A DNA stretch of 64,000 nucleotides from Legionella waltersii (GTDB lineage Bacteria; Pseudomonadota; Gammaproteobacteria; Legionellales; Legionellaceae): the NCBI RefSeq assembly GCF_001468085.1, contig NZ_LNZB01000056.1, positions 62,001 to 126,000 of the forward strand, given 5' to 3'. Within the stretch, counting starts at the first letter, position 1; the number at the start of each line of letters is the position of its first letter. The notes beneath the pieces were generated by a model, which saw nothing but the letters and a program-made list of their open reading frames with translations, was not told where the DNA came from and searched no databases. Below are positions 34,530-43,623 of the stretch, one piece after another. Both the position numbers and the translations under genes were made by a program.

Positions 34530-37500
34530 ATGGCTGGAAAAAAAGAGAATTTAAAATCACTGTTTAGTAATACTCGTACTCGAGTGATCATCCTGTTCAC
34601 CGCAGTTGTCTTGATCCTTGCAGTGTTAATTGGGTTTTTAAAGTTTAAAGCTATAAATTCTAATCAATCTGCGACAGCGCAGGTCTCTGTTGCACCTGGT
34701 GGAATTCAATCCATTCCAGGGGTTATGGATCCTACTGCTCAGTATGCAAAACTCCAAGAAGAGCAAAATGTCAATCAGGCACAAACAGCAGAGCAAACTG
34801 GAGGTAGTGCTATTCCTACCATCATCAGAACCCAAGCTCTAGGTCAAGGCGTTGGGGTGATTGGATCACAAACTGGCGTTGGGTTTTCTGCTCTTGCACA
34901 AGAAGAACAAGGCGGTCCACAGCGAAGCTTGTGGATACAGGAGCTTAAAGACGGAAGTTGCAGTAAATCAATATTGAATAAAGTGATAAATGAAGGAGCA
35001 CAACTATCCGATCTTAAAGCGGGATGTAGTTGTATTCAACTCAAAGACAATGGCTACAATTTAAAAGATTTGGAGCAAGTTTGTGAGTGTAAGGAACTAA
35101 GAGCTGCAGGATATAATGCGAGACAATTGAAAGACGCGGGTTACAATGCAAGTAGATTAAGAAGTTGTGGTTTTGATGCTTGCGAACTTCGCAATGCAGG
35201 GTTTTCAGCCCAAGAATTGAAAGATGCAGGTTTCTCTGATGGGGAACTTAAGGGAGCAGGCTATCCTGAAAATGAAATTCTGAAAGCCAGTGGATTACCT
35301 AACGGTATCACTGCAGATGATGTTCGTAAAGCGGGTTGTGGTGTTGATGCTTTAAAGAAATTACGAGAAGCAGGAGTTAGTGCATCAGCAATAAGAAAAA
35401 TTAGTGGCTGTAGTGCGGAACAGTTAAGGGCTGCTGGTTATACAGCACAAGAGCTCAAAGATGCCGGTTTTAGTGCAGCTGATTTATTGAAGGCAGGTTT
35501 TTCACCCGAAGAACTAAAAGCTGCTGGGTTTACGGCAAGAGATCTATTAAATGCAGGCCTCACTCCTGAAGATCTAGCAAAAGCAGGGTACAGCGCAGCT
35601 GAAATAAAATCTGCACAAGCGGAATTACCTCCAGGATTTACCCCTGAAGACATTAAAAATGCGGGTTGTGATGTAGATGTGCTTAAAAAAGAGCGAGCAG
35701 CTGGAGTCAGTGCGGAATTAATTAGACGATATGCTGGATGTAGTGCAGATGCATTGAAAGCGGCAGGATTTACTGATGCTGAGCTTGCAAATGCTGGTTT
35801 CAATCCGCAAGAAATTAGCGCAGCAGGGACTGGAGTAAGTGACAGTGATGTTAAAGCGGCAGGATGTGACCCTCAAAAATTAAAGAAATTATTGGCAGCA
35901 GGTGTTTCAGCTAAACGAATTAAAACCTTAAATGGATGCAGCGCGCAGGCGCTGAAAGAAGCAGGTTTTGATGCACAATCTCTTGCTGATGCTGGATATA
36001 CTCCACAGGAACTACTGGCGGCTGGATTTACACCTAAGCAGCTAGAGGATGCAGGGTTAAATCCTGCAAGTGTAATTGCTAATGGTCGAGTTGCAGATTG
36101 CAGCATAGAGTCTTTGAAGAAAGCGAGAGCAGCTGGAGTGAGTGCAGCAACGATAAAACAAACTCTTGGGTGTTCTGCCGCCGCATTAAAGGCCGCCGGA
36201 TATACTGCTAAGGAATTGAAGGATGCTGGATTCACTGCAGCAGAACTAAGAGCTGCTGGATTCTCAGCCAAGGAATTAAAGGATGCTGGATTCTCCGCCA
36301 AAGAATTAAAAGACGCTGGATTCTCCGCTAAGGAACTAAAAGATGCTGGATTTTCAGCCAAAGAATTAAAAGATGCGGGGTTCTCGGCTAAGGATCTAAA
36401 AGATGCGGGATTCAGCGCTGCAGAGTTGAAAGCCGCTGGATTCTCTGCCAAGGATTTAAAAGATGCGGGTTTTTCGGCGAAAGAGCTTAAGGATGCGGGT
36501 TTTAGTGCTAAAGATTTGAAAGATGCTGGGTTTAGTCCTGAAGATTTGAAAGCAGCTGGATTTTCAGCAAACGATCTTAAAGATGCTGGTTTTACTGCAG
36601 ATGAACTGAAAAAGGCTGGCTTTTCTGCCGCAGATTTGCAAAATGCAGGATTTTCGGTAGATCAATCTACAGTGGCAGGCTTAGGTAATGTCAATTTACA
36701 GCAACAGTCATCAACTCTAGCGAGTATGCCATCCATTTCAGGTGGTAGTGATGCTACTAAGGGTCAAGCTGCATCTAGCACCGAACAATTGCAAGCCATT
36801 TTACAAAAACAAAATGAACAAATGGCAGAGCAAAAATACCAACAAGTTATACAACAGAAAAAATCGGATATGATGTCCGCTGCTAATCAGTTAATTCAAG
36901 GATGGAAGACTGTTAATACGCAGGAATACACTGAAGGCGAAAAAGATGAGAAAGGAGCCTCACCTGGCATTGTCGCAGGTCAAATTCCAAACGCTGGAAT
37001 GACTAATGCGCCACAACAAGCTCAAGCACAGGGCGCTCCAGCAGTACAGCAGTCAGCAATAATCAAGACTGGAGATATCGTATTTGCTGTCCTGGACACT
37101 GCTGTAAATAGTGATGAGCCAGGTCCAATTTTAGCGACGATTGTGTCCGGTAAATTAAAAGGAACAAAACTTATTGGAAGCTTTAATTTACCAGCAAACG
37201 CTGACAAAATGGTGATTCAATTCAATACAATGTCTGTACCAGGCGCAGCTAAAACAACCTCAATCTCTGCCTATGCTATCGATCCCAATACGGCTAGAAC
37301 AGCACTAGGTAGTACTTCAAATCACCACTATTTGATGAGATATGGATCTCTATTTGCCTCATCGTTCCTCCAGGGGTTTGGTAACGCGTTTCAATCGGCT
37401 AATACGACTATAACTATTGGTGGTACAGGCGGAGGAAATAACATCACTGTAGCTAATGGAGTAGGTCGATCAACGCTTGAAAATGCGGTAATTGCTTTGT

Positions 37501-37622
37501 CAGCTGTAGGTAAAGCGTGGGGACAGCAAGCCCAGCAGCTCTTTAACACACCCACTACAGTTGAAGTATATTCTGGCACAGGAATGGGGATCTTATTTAC
37601 CCAGGATGTTTCAACAATTTAA
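34530..37622 (+). CDS. icmE: IcmE (DotG), VirB10-like core channel protein with decapeptide repeats
   Basis: 1030 aa. A membrane helix at about 18-37 is followed by a very long repeat region (about 165-710). Its units follow the pattern AGFSAKELKD, interrupted by Cys-containing variants such as KAGCGVDALKKLREAGVSA. A Gln-rich linker leads to the C-terminal TrbI/VirB10 domain (about 830-1030, IIKTGDIVFAVLDTAVNSDEPGPILATI). It spans from the inner to the outer membrane and forms the central channel. The repeats resemble pentapeptide-type folds; their length differs among species. Confidence 0.97.
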   Translation: MAGKKENLKSLFSNTRTRVIILFTAVVLILAVLIGFLKFKAINSNQSATAQVSVAPGGIQSIPGVMDPTAQYAKLQEEQNVNQAQTAEQTGGSAIPTIIRTQALGQGVGVIGSQTGVGFSALAQEEQGGPQRSLWIQELKDGSCSKSILNKVINEGAQLSDLKAGCSCIQLKDNGYNLKDLEQVCECKELRAAGYNARQLKDAGYNASRLRSCGFDACELRNAGFSAQELKDAGFSDGELKGAGYPENEILKASGLPNGITADDVRKAGCGVDALKKLREAGVSASAIRKISGCSAEQLRAAGYTAQELKDAGFSAADLLKAGFSPEELKAAGFTARDLLNAGLTPEDLAKAGYSAAEIKSAQAELPPGFTPEDIKNAGCDVDVLKKERAAGVSAELIRRYAGCSADALKAAGFTDAELANAGFNPQEISAAGTGVSDSDVKAAGCDPQKLKKLLAAGVSAKRIKTLNGCSAQALKEAGFDAQSLADAGYTPQELLAAGFTPKQLEDAGLNPASVIANGRVADCSIESLKKARAAGVSAATIKQTLGCSAAALKAAGYTAKELKDAGFTAAELRAAGFSAKELKDAGFSAKELKDAGFSAKELKDAGFSAKELKDAGFSAKDLKDAGFSAAELKAAGFSAKDLKDAGFSAKELKDAGFSAKDLKDAGFSPEDLKAAGFSANDLKDAGFTADELKKAGFSAADLQNAGFSVDQSTVAGLGNVNLQQQSSTLASMPSISGGSDATKGQAASSTEQLQAILQKQNEQMAEQKYQQVIQQKKSDMMSAANQLIQGWKTVNTQEYTEGEKDEKGASPGIVAGQIPNAGMTNAPQQAQAQGAPAVQQSAIIKTGDIVFAVLDTAVNSDEPGPILATIVSGKLKGTKLIGSFNLPANADKMVIQFNTMSVPGAAKTTSISAYAIDPNTARTALGSTSNHHYLMRYGSLFASSFLQGFGNAFQSANTTITIGGTGGGNNITVANGVGRSTLENAVIALSAVGKAWGQQAQQLFNTPTTVEVYSGTGMGILFTQDVSTI
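34980..36660 (+). repeat. Tandem 30-bp (decapeptide) repeats inside icmE
   Basis: Thirty-base units encode AGFSAKELKD-like decapeptides. The tightest block is 36178-36660, about 16 units; four consecutive ones are identical in protein yet differ at silent third positions in the DNA. Earlier units are more diverged and carry Cys variants. The pattern speaks for selection on the protein repeat and against very recent DNA duplication. It also produces long antisense open frames that are not genes. Confidence 0.95.
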
Positions 37623-37639
37623 TCGGATGGCAGATAAAC

Positions 37640-38440
37640 ATGGCTGAAAATGATCAAAATAATGATGAATATAAATTTGCTGAATTAGATTCCTACGATA
37701 CTGATCTAATGGGAGAGACCAACAAAGAATCTCCCGGTTCATTTGATACTCAGCAAGACAAAGAACCAAAACAGAACGATGTAATGCGTAAGGCGCTGAT
37801 AGTCATTGGTATCGTAGTGTTTATCATGGTTGCGTATAAGATTATTGTTTCGTTTTATTTTACAGGAAAAAAAGAGGTAGCGCAGACCAAAGCAACTATC
37901 CCGCCAGTAACTCAGGTAACCCCACAACCTGTTCAACAAACAACAACGGTTACTCCAATTACAACACCAGTACAACAAACGGTGATTGAGTCTGATCCAG
38001 ACTTGAAGAAAAAGGTATCTGCAATTGAGCTTATGCAACAGAGTGTGCGCAGTGAAGTGACAACAGTGAGTAATCAAGTTAACTCTGTAAGTAACAACAT
38101 CAATGCACTGAATGCGCAAATTAGCAAAATGAATCAAATCATTGAAAGCCTATCCATGCAAGTGACTAAGCAATCTGAAGTAATCAATGCATTGATAGTC
38201 AAATCACAACCAAAAAAGGTCGTTAAAGTTGTAAAGCCAATGGTTCAAAGGATATTTTATTATATCCAAGCAGTAATTCCAGGTAGGGCTTGGCTAATTG
38301 GCACAAATGGTTCTACACTTACAGTAAGAGAAGGATCAAAAATTCCCGGATATGGAGTAGTTAAACTAATAGATTCTATTCAGGGTCGAGTTTTAACAAG
38401 TTCTGGACAAGTTATAAGGTTTAGTCAAGACGATAGTTGA
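37640..38440 (+). CDS. icmG: IcmG (DotF), inner-membrane Dot/Icm protein
   Basis: 266 aa. An acidic cytosolic start (about 1-48), one membrane helix (about 52-74), a Thr/Pro/Gln-rich linker, a coiled coil (about 118-185, with heptads like VSNQVNSVSNNINALNAQISKMN), and a C-terminal globular part with RAWLIGTNGSTLTVREGSKIPGYG. It surrounds the IcmE channel in the periplasm and has been found to bind effectors. GGCAGATAAAC precedes the ATG, 17 bases after icmE. Confidence 0.96.
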   Translation: MAENDQNNDEYKFAELDSYDTDLMGETNKESPGSFDTQQDKEPKQNDVMRKALIVIGIVVFIMVAYKIIVSFYFTGKKEVAQTKATIPPVTQVTPQPVQQTTTVTPITTPVQQTVIESDPDLKKKVSAIELMQQSVRSEVTTVSNQVNSVSNNINALNAQISKMNQIIESLSMQVTKQSEVINALIVKSQPKKVVKVVKPMVQRIFYYIQAVIPGRAWLIGTNGSTLTVREGSKIPGYGVVKLIDSIQGRVLTSSGQVIRFSQDDS

Positions 38441-38447
38441 GGAATCT

Positions 38448-39023
38448 ATGGCTACTTGTACTAGTGGTGATTTAACTTGCTGGATTATAGCTCAGGCTAA
38501 TATATTAACGAATGTTGCAAATAATTTAATTCCAGTACAACGACTAATTACTGGTTCAGCATACCTCATAGGATGCGCCTTTCTTTTTAAAGCGATTTAT
38601 TCTTTAAAAATATATGGTGAAGCCAGAACCATGATGTCGAGCAATACAAGTATTAAAGAGCCAGTTATCTATTTAATGGTTGGGGCTTTATTAATTTATT
38701 TCCCATCCGCGGTGAACATGATCATGATGACATCGTTTGGTACAACAAACATTTTACAGTACGCTCCAGTAAATAGCAGTAACCAAACGATTAATTCCTT
38801 GTTTGGAAGTGGTAGCATGGTGGGTGCACCTTTAACAATGATTATACGAGTCATAGGATTAGTTGCATTCGTTAGAGGATGGGTTTTAATAGCGAGATCA
38901 GCGTCCCAAGGACAACCTCCTGGGGGAACTGGTAAAGGTTTGGTTCACGTTTTTGGTGGTATTTTAGCGATTAATATTGTGGGAACCCTCAATATGATTA
39001 ATACTACTCTTTATGGCAGTTAA
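38448..39023 (+). CDS. icmC: IcmC (DotE), multi-helix inner-membrane Dot/Icm protein
   Basis: 191 aa with four hydrophobic helices: RLITGSAYLIGCAFLFKAIYSL, IYLMVGALLIYFPSAVN, PLTMIIRVIGLVAFVRGW and VFGGILAINIVGTLNMI. It belongs to the same family as IcmD and IcmV; the first two helices are visibly alike in IcmC and IcmD. Required for intracellular growth; exact role not known. It starts 7 bases after icmG. Confidence 0.95.
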   Translation: MATCTSGDLTCWIIAQANILTNVANNLIPVQRLITGSAYLIGCAFLFKAIYSLKIYGEARTMMSSNTSIKEPVIYLMVGALLIYFPSAVNMIMMTSFGTTNILQYAPVNSSNQTINSLFGSGSMVGAPLTMIIRVIGLVAFVRGWVLIARSASQGQPPGGTGKGLVHVFGGILAINIVGTLNMINTTLYGS

Positions 39024-39048
39024 ACTCATTTAATATTAGGAGAGAATT

Positions 39049-39453
39049 GTGAAAACTAAAGTAATCAATAAATCAGGATTTAAGTACTGGTTTTTAAGTG
39101 CCGCCTGTATGGCTTTAGTAGTGCTTATTTGCCAAGATGCTTCTGCAGGTGGAAGTCTAAGTATTGGTGGTATGGCATCGCAAATCACAAAATCTTTCGT
39201 TAACTTAACAAAACTGATAACAGCAGGATCTTATCTAGCTGGATTGGGATTCTCAATCGGTGCGATTATGAAATTTAAACAGCATAAAGATAACCCAACT
39301 CAAATACCAATTGGTACACCCATTGCGTTAATTTTTATTGCAGCAGCGTTATTATTCCTTCCATCTATTTTAGGTGTGGCTGGAGTGACAATGTTTGGAT
39401 CCGGTGGTGCAAAAACAGCTGGACCTTCTGGTTCTGTATATACTGGAAGTTAA
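39049..39453 (+). CDS. icmD: IcmD (DotP), small inner-membrane Dot/Icm protein
   Basis: 134 aa with a GTG start and AGGAGAG just before it. A signal-like N-terminus (about 14-33, ending DASAG) is followed by two helices, LITAGSYLAGLGFSIGAIMKF and ALIFIAAALLFLPSILGVAG, that match the first half of IcmC. It ends in a Gly/Ser-rich tail. It closes the icmN-to-icmD block, followed by a hairpin and a 165-base gap. Confidence 0.94.
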   Translation: MKTKVINKSGFKYWFLSAACMALVVLICQDASAGGSLSIGGMASQITKSFVNLTKLITAGSYLAGLGFSIGAIMKFKQHKDNPTQIPIGTPIALIFIAAALLFLPSILGVAGVTMFGSGGAKTAGPSGSVYTGS

Positions 39454-39472
39454 TCAAATATTCTATGTAACT

Positions 39473-39508
39473 GGGCAAGACACTTATGTTTTGCCCATAC
39501 TATTTTTG
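39473..39508 (+). terminator. Possible intrinsic terminator after icmD
   Basis: GGGCAAGA (39473-39480) pairs with TTTTGCCC (39489-39496) over an 8-base loop, 7 Watson-Crick pairs plus one G-T, followed by ATACTATTTTTGA. It begins 19 bases past the icmD stop, and icmJ starts 110 bases further on, so icmJ-icmB may have their own promoter. Confidence 0.5.
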
Positions 39509-39618
39509 AGATATGAGTTTTTTAGCTGTAGAGATAACAATTAAATTACCATGTATTTCACTTAATCTCATGTGCAAAATTTAAAAACGGTAATATTGGA
39601 TTATAGTGAGTAGATAAG

Positions 39619-40242
39619 ATGGCTGAAAACATACAAGGTTGTGAGTTAAAACTAATCGCGTCACCAGGAGCTTGGCGTTTATATTCCGCTAGGAAAGTGG
39701 ATGAACGATTTAAATCTTATGAGCAAAAAATATTTAATAGAGATAGATACACTTGCCAATTTTGCGGTTTTCAAGCTCGCTTATACCAAGACATTATTAA
39801 CTTGGATAACGATTACACCAATAACAGACTATCAAACTTAGTTACTGCATGTTGTTTTTGCGCCCAATGCTTTTTTATTGAATCGGTTGGAGTAGGTGGA
39901 TATGGCGGAGGAACCCTTATTTATCTTCCTGAGCTATCTCAAGCAGAGGTAAATAGTCTATGTCATGTGCTATTTTGTGCGATTACAAATGATACTGGCT
40001 TCAAATCAAGTGCGCAAAATATATACAGGAGCTTTAAATTTAGATCGCAAATTGTGGAAGAAAAATATGGAGAAGGGACAAGTGACCCTGCAATATTTGG
40101 TCAGTTGATAATAGATTCCGCGATTAGTGGTGATAAAATGACACAGCTATTTAAAGACATTAAACTGTTACCCTCTCGGGCAAAATTTCGTATGCAGATC
40201 GAAAAATGGGCCGCTAGTGCTCTGGAAGAAATTGCAGACTAA
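39619..40242 (+). CDS. icmJ: IcmJ (DotN), zinc-binding subunit of the coupling complex
   Basis: 207 aa. A four-Cys zinc site is visible: TCQFCGFQ around residue 50 and CCFCAQCFF around residues 79-85, arranged like an HNH-type zinc finger without the nuclease His pair. DotN binds the DotL tail and is part of the type IV coupling complex with IcmO, IcmP, IcmS, IcmW and LvgA. It is 19 bases upstream of icmB, with AAGGACAAGG at the icmB start. Confidence 0.96.
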   Translation: MAENIQGCELKLIASPGAWRLYSARKVDERFKSYEQKIFNRDRYTCQFCGFQARLYQDIINLDNDYTNNRLSNLVTACCFCAQCFFIESVGVGGYGGGTLIYLPELSQAEVNSLCHVLFCAITNDTGFKSSAQNIYRSFKFRSQIVEEKYGEGTSDPAIFGQLIIDSAISGDKMTQLFKDIKLLPSRAKFRMQIEKWAASALEEIAD

Positions 40243-40261
40243 TAAAAATTAAGGACAAGGA

Positions 40262-43200
40262 ATGGCAAATTGGGCAGAATCATTTTTTGAAGGTGTTGAT
40301 ACATTTTTTGCTTGGCTAAGTACATCCTTAAAACAAACCACTGAATCGTATATTGATTTGGAAACAGCGGATAGTCCCACTGTTTTAGTGAATCATGATG
40401 GTACACTATTATCAATCATTGAAATACAAGGTATCACTGCACTTGCTGGTACTGAGGAGTTCGTCCGTCTAGTTGAAGGACTTGCTAACGCATTCCAGGC
40501 TGCTATGGGGCGTCCAGGTCACGCTCTTCAAGTGTATTTTAGTCATGATAAACAAAATATCGTTAAAGTAATAAGAGATATCTATGAGCCTGCCGAGTCT
40601 ACTGCAAACCGTTTAGAGCTTAATTTAACCGATCTATTTGAGGAACGAGTTAATTATTTAGCCCAATACTGTGCTGAAGAGAAGGTTTACTTTGTATTGT
40701 ATACAAGACCCTTCAATTTAAGTTCCGATCAGTTAAAAACGGCCGGTAAGGCCAAAATGAAAATGATCAAAGACTCAAAAAGTCCACCATTTAAAAACAC
40801 ACAAACCATTTACGCAGCCATCCCTGAGTTAAGAGATACGCATGATGCTTATGTGCGTTCAATTGTGAATGACTTGGATGGATTAAAAATCATCAGCAAA
40901 TTACTTGAGGTGCATGAGGCCATTTTTGCAATCAGAATGACGGCTGATCCTGATTACACCGCGGATGATTGGAGAGCAACTTTGCCAGGCGATAAAATAC
41001 CTGTCAGAGAATTGAACTCCTTTGAAGGTGATGCCTCTGATTTGCTTTGGCCACCACTCGCAAAACAAGTATTACCAAGGGATGCAGAGATACTCGATTT
41101 AAGAACTGTACGTGTAGGGGATAAAATCTATGCATCAAGCTATATTGATTTATTCCCAAAGGATGCAAGACCCTTTATTGCACTGTTTTCGAGAATATTG
41201 CCTTCTCATATTCCATGGAAAATTTCATTCTTACTGGAAAGTGAAGGTTTGAGCACCATCAAATTAAAAGGATTACTATCGGCAATTTTGAGCTTTAGCT
41301 CCGCCCAGAACCGCTTAATTAGTGACTCAGTTAATTTATTAAAATATCTACAACTTAATACGGATGAATCCATAATACGTCTACGGGTTGTAGCAACAAC
41401 ATGGGCACCAGAAGGTAATATTCCACTATTGAGACGAAGGAGCTCTGAGCTAGTAAAAGCGATTGAAGGTTGGGGCTCAACGGACGTGTCAGAAGTCTGT
41501 GGTGATCCTTTCGCTGGATTTGTCGCAAATATGCTAGCAACCACATTAAATAGTCCTGCAGTTTCAGCCGTTGCACCTTTGTCAGATATTATTGGTATGC
41601 TTCCTATTACACGCCCAGCCTCTCCATGGAAGCATGGTGCTTTGCTATTTAGATCACCCGATGGCAAACCATGGCCTTTCCAGCCAGGGTCCACGGAGCA
41701 AACAACGTGGATTGATTTAGTGTATGCAAGACCAGGTTCTGGTAAATCTGTGCTCTCTAATGCTTTGAATTTAGCGTTGTGTTTATCCGGTGGACTCATG
41801 CGTCTGCCGCGCATAGCAATTATTGATATTGGCCCTTCTAGTAGTGGATTGATTTCACTTCTTAAAGAAGCCCTACCTGTATCGAAGCGACATTTAGTGG
41901 CTTATCATCGCTTAAGAATGACGCCAGAATATTCAATTAATCCCTTTGATACTCAATTAGGATGCAGATATCCAACAGCCTTAGAAAGATCGTTCTTAGT
42001 TAACTTTATCACTTTATTAACGACACCCTTAGGGGCAGCAAAACCATACGATGGTATGGCGGACCTATCCGGTATGGTTGTGGATGAACTCTATAAGAGC
42101 CTAGCGGATGAATTTAACCCAACACCCTATGCTCCAGGTGTTGAGGAGTTTATTGACAGTATCTTGGAAGAAATAGGATTTGTTAGAGACTCGAAATCAA
42201 CTTGGTGGGAAGTCACCGATTCTTTGTATTCCGCAGGGTTTGTTCATGAGGCGATGTTGGCTCAACGCTATGCAATGCCGCTACTAGCAGATGCAGCATC
42301 GATTTGTAGAACTCCATCCATTGAGGATTTGTATGAAAAAATTACAGCCCCTACAGGTGAGTCTCTAATTAATGCATTCTCACGTATGATTTCGTCAGCA
42401 GTACGTGAATACCCCATATTATCAAGAGTAACTAGTTTTGATATCGGGGATGCGCGAGTTGTGTCACTCGATCTTGATGAAGTAGCAAAAAGTGGTGGAG
42501 ATGCAGCAGATCGACAAACAGCAGTCATGTATATGTTAGCTCGCTATGTGTTAGCAAGGCACTACTATCTAACCGATGAAAGTTTGAATAATATTCCAAA
42601 CCAATATAAAGAATATCATAAGCAAAGGGTTCTAGAGATTCGAGAAGATCATAAACGAATTGTCTATGACGAGTTTCACCGCACTTCAAAATCTGCGGCC
42701 GTTAGGGAGCAAGTGATTATCGATATGCGTGAGGGACGTAAGTGGAAAGTACAAATATCATTGCTTTCTCAATCCGTCGATGACTTTGATCCTGTAATGA
42801 TAGATTTTGCTACGGCAATTTATGTTATGGATGCAGGGCCATCACAAGCCATTGAAAAAACCTCTGAAATTTTTGGACTGACTGAAACAGCAAAGGCAGC
42901 GTTACGCACTAGGGTACATGGACCACGCTTAGGGGGAGCCACTTTCTTAGCGCAATTTGCGACAAAAAGTGGCGTGAATGTCCAGCTACTTACTCTTACT
43001 TTAGGTCCCGTTGAGCTATGGGCATTCAGTACGACTGCAGAAGACGCTTCAGTTCGAAATCATTTATACAGACACCTAGGTCCTGGAGAGGCAAGAAGAG
43101 TTCTCGCAGCTCTTTTTCCAAATGGTACTGTTACAAAAGAGATCGAGGCTCGGCTTGCTAGCATGAAAGAAAAAGGTGGTCTGATTGAAGATGAAGAAAG

Positions 43201-43288
43201 ACAGGGTGTAATTGCCCAATTAGTTAATGATATTCTTGAGGCCTATTCGAAGGATCCTAATGTAAAAAGTCTGCCAGCAAAAGTATAA
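40262..43288 (+). CDS. icmB: IcmB (DotO), VirB4-like Dot/Icm ATPase
   Basis: 1008 aa. N-terminal domain of about 440 residues, then Walker A ARPGSGKS near 490-497 and Walker B-like IVYDEFHRT near 798-806. It forms hexamers under the channel together with DotB and energises assembly and transport. It is the last gene of this icm run. A truncated copy of the dispersed element lies just after its stop, and the next gene, tphA, is convergent. Confidence 0.98.
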   Translation: MANWAESFFEGVDTFFAWLSTSLKQTTESYIDLETADSPTVLVNHDGTLLSIIEIQGITALAGTEEFVRLVEGLANAFQAAMGRPGHALQVYFSHDKQNIVKVIRDIYEPAESTANRLELNLTDLFEERVNYLAQYCAEEKVYFVLYTRPFNLSSDQLKTAGKAKMKMIKDSKSPPFKNTQTIYAAIPELRDTHDAYVRSIVNDLDGLKIISKLLEVHEAIFAIRMTADPDYTADDWRATLPGDKIPVRELNSFEGDASDLLWPPLAKQVLPRDAEILDLRTVRVGDKIYASSYIDLFPKDARPFIALFSRILPSHIPWKISFLLESEGLSTIKLKGLLSAILSFSSAQNRLISDSVNLLKYLQLNTDESIIRLRVVATTWAPEGNIPLLRRRSSELVKAIEGWGSTDVSEVCGDPFAGFVANMLATTLNSPAVSAVAPLSDIIGMLPITRPASPWKHGALLFRSPDGKPWPFQPGSTEQTTWIDLVYARPGSGKSVLSNALNLALCLSGGLMRLPRIAIIDIGPSSSGLISLLKEALPVSKRHLVAYHRLRMTPEYSINPFDTQLGCRYPTALERSFLVNFITLLTTPLGAAKPYDGMADLSGMVVDELYKSLADEFNPTPYAPGVEEFIDSILEEIGFVRDSKSTWWEVTDSLYSAGFVHEAMLAQRYAMPLLADAASICRTPSIEDLYEKITAPTGESLINAFSRMISSAVREYPILSRVTSFDIGDARVVSLDLDEVAKSGGDAADRQTAVMYMLARYVLARHYYLTDESLNNIPNQYKEYHKQRVLEIREDHKRIVYDEFHRTSKSAAVREQVIIDMREGRKWKVQISLLSQSVDDFDPVMIDFATAIYVMDAGPSQAIEKTSEIFGLTETAKAALRTRVHGPRLGGATFLAQFATKSGVNVQLLTLTLGPVELWAFSTTAEDASVRNHLYRHLGPGEARRVLAALFPNGTVTKEIEARLASMKEKGGLIEDEERQGVIAQLVNDILEAYSKDPNVKSLPAKV

Positions 43289-43302
43289 GAGGGCGTTCGA
43301 AA

Positions 43303-43541
43303 GGTCTATCATCACTCCGCTTGCTGATGCGCGGCTCGGTTCCTTCTTTGCTCTCTGAATCAAATCCTTGTCACAGCAGGGAGTGAACCGAGCCGCGCGC
43401 GTAAGCAAGCGGATACGAAACTATTCGCTTTCAAGAATGACGTTGCTTAAGGCAGCGCCATTAGGCGAAGCGACAGACCTATGCTTACTGATCATCAGAG
43501 AAGAGATGAGTGGGGGCACTGTAATAAGCGTCGATTCCTCA
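43303..43541. mobile_element. 5'-truncated copy of the 341-bp quasi-palindromic element, copy 2
   Basis: The sequence from about 43303 to 43541 aligns to the right two thirds of 23553-23893 and 55660-56000: CCGCTTGCTGATGCG, the shared centre CTGAATCAAATCC, the right arm GAACCGAGCCGCGCGCGT, GGCGAAGCG and the end GTCGATTCCTCA. The left third is missing and begins right after the icmB stop. The left arm has lost two bases relative to the other copies. It fills the gap between convergent icmB and tphA. Confidence 0.75.
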
Positions 43542-43623
43542 ACTTTAAGGGTAGATAAGTCCTGTAATGGTTAGTGAATACAAAAATAAGACATTCCTAA
43601 TTAAGAATAGGTTATAAATATCA

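Noticed and set aside
35438..36451. Two long open frames on the minus strand inside icmE (121 and 192 aa)
   Set aside because: They arise from the periodic 30-bp repeats of icmE; their proteins are simple Pro/Ala/Ser repeats with no start context.
38448..39453. IcmC and IcmD as a recent tandem duplication
   Set aside because: The helices resemble each other in protein but the DNA is well diverged; they are known old paralogues in Legionella.
41206..41814. 202-aa minus-strand frame inside icmB
   Set aside because: Opposite strand shadow of the IcmB Walker A region; no ribosome site and no recognisable protein.
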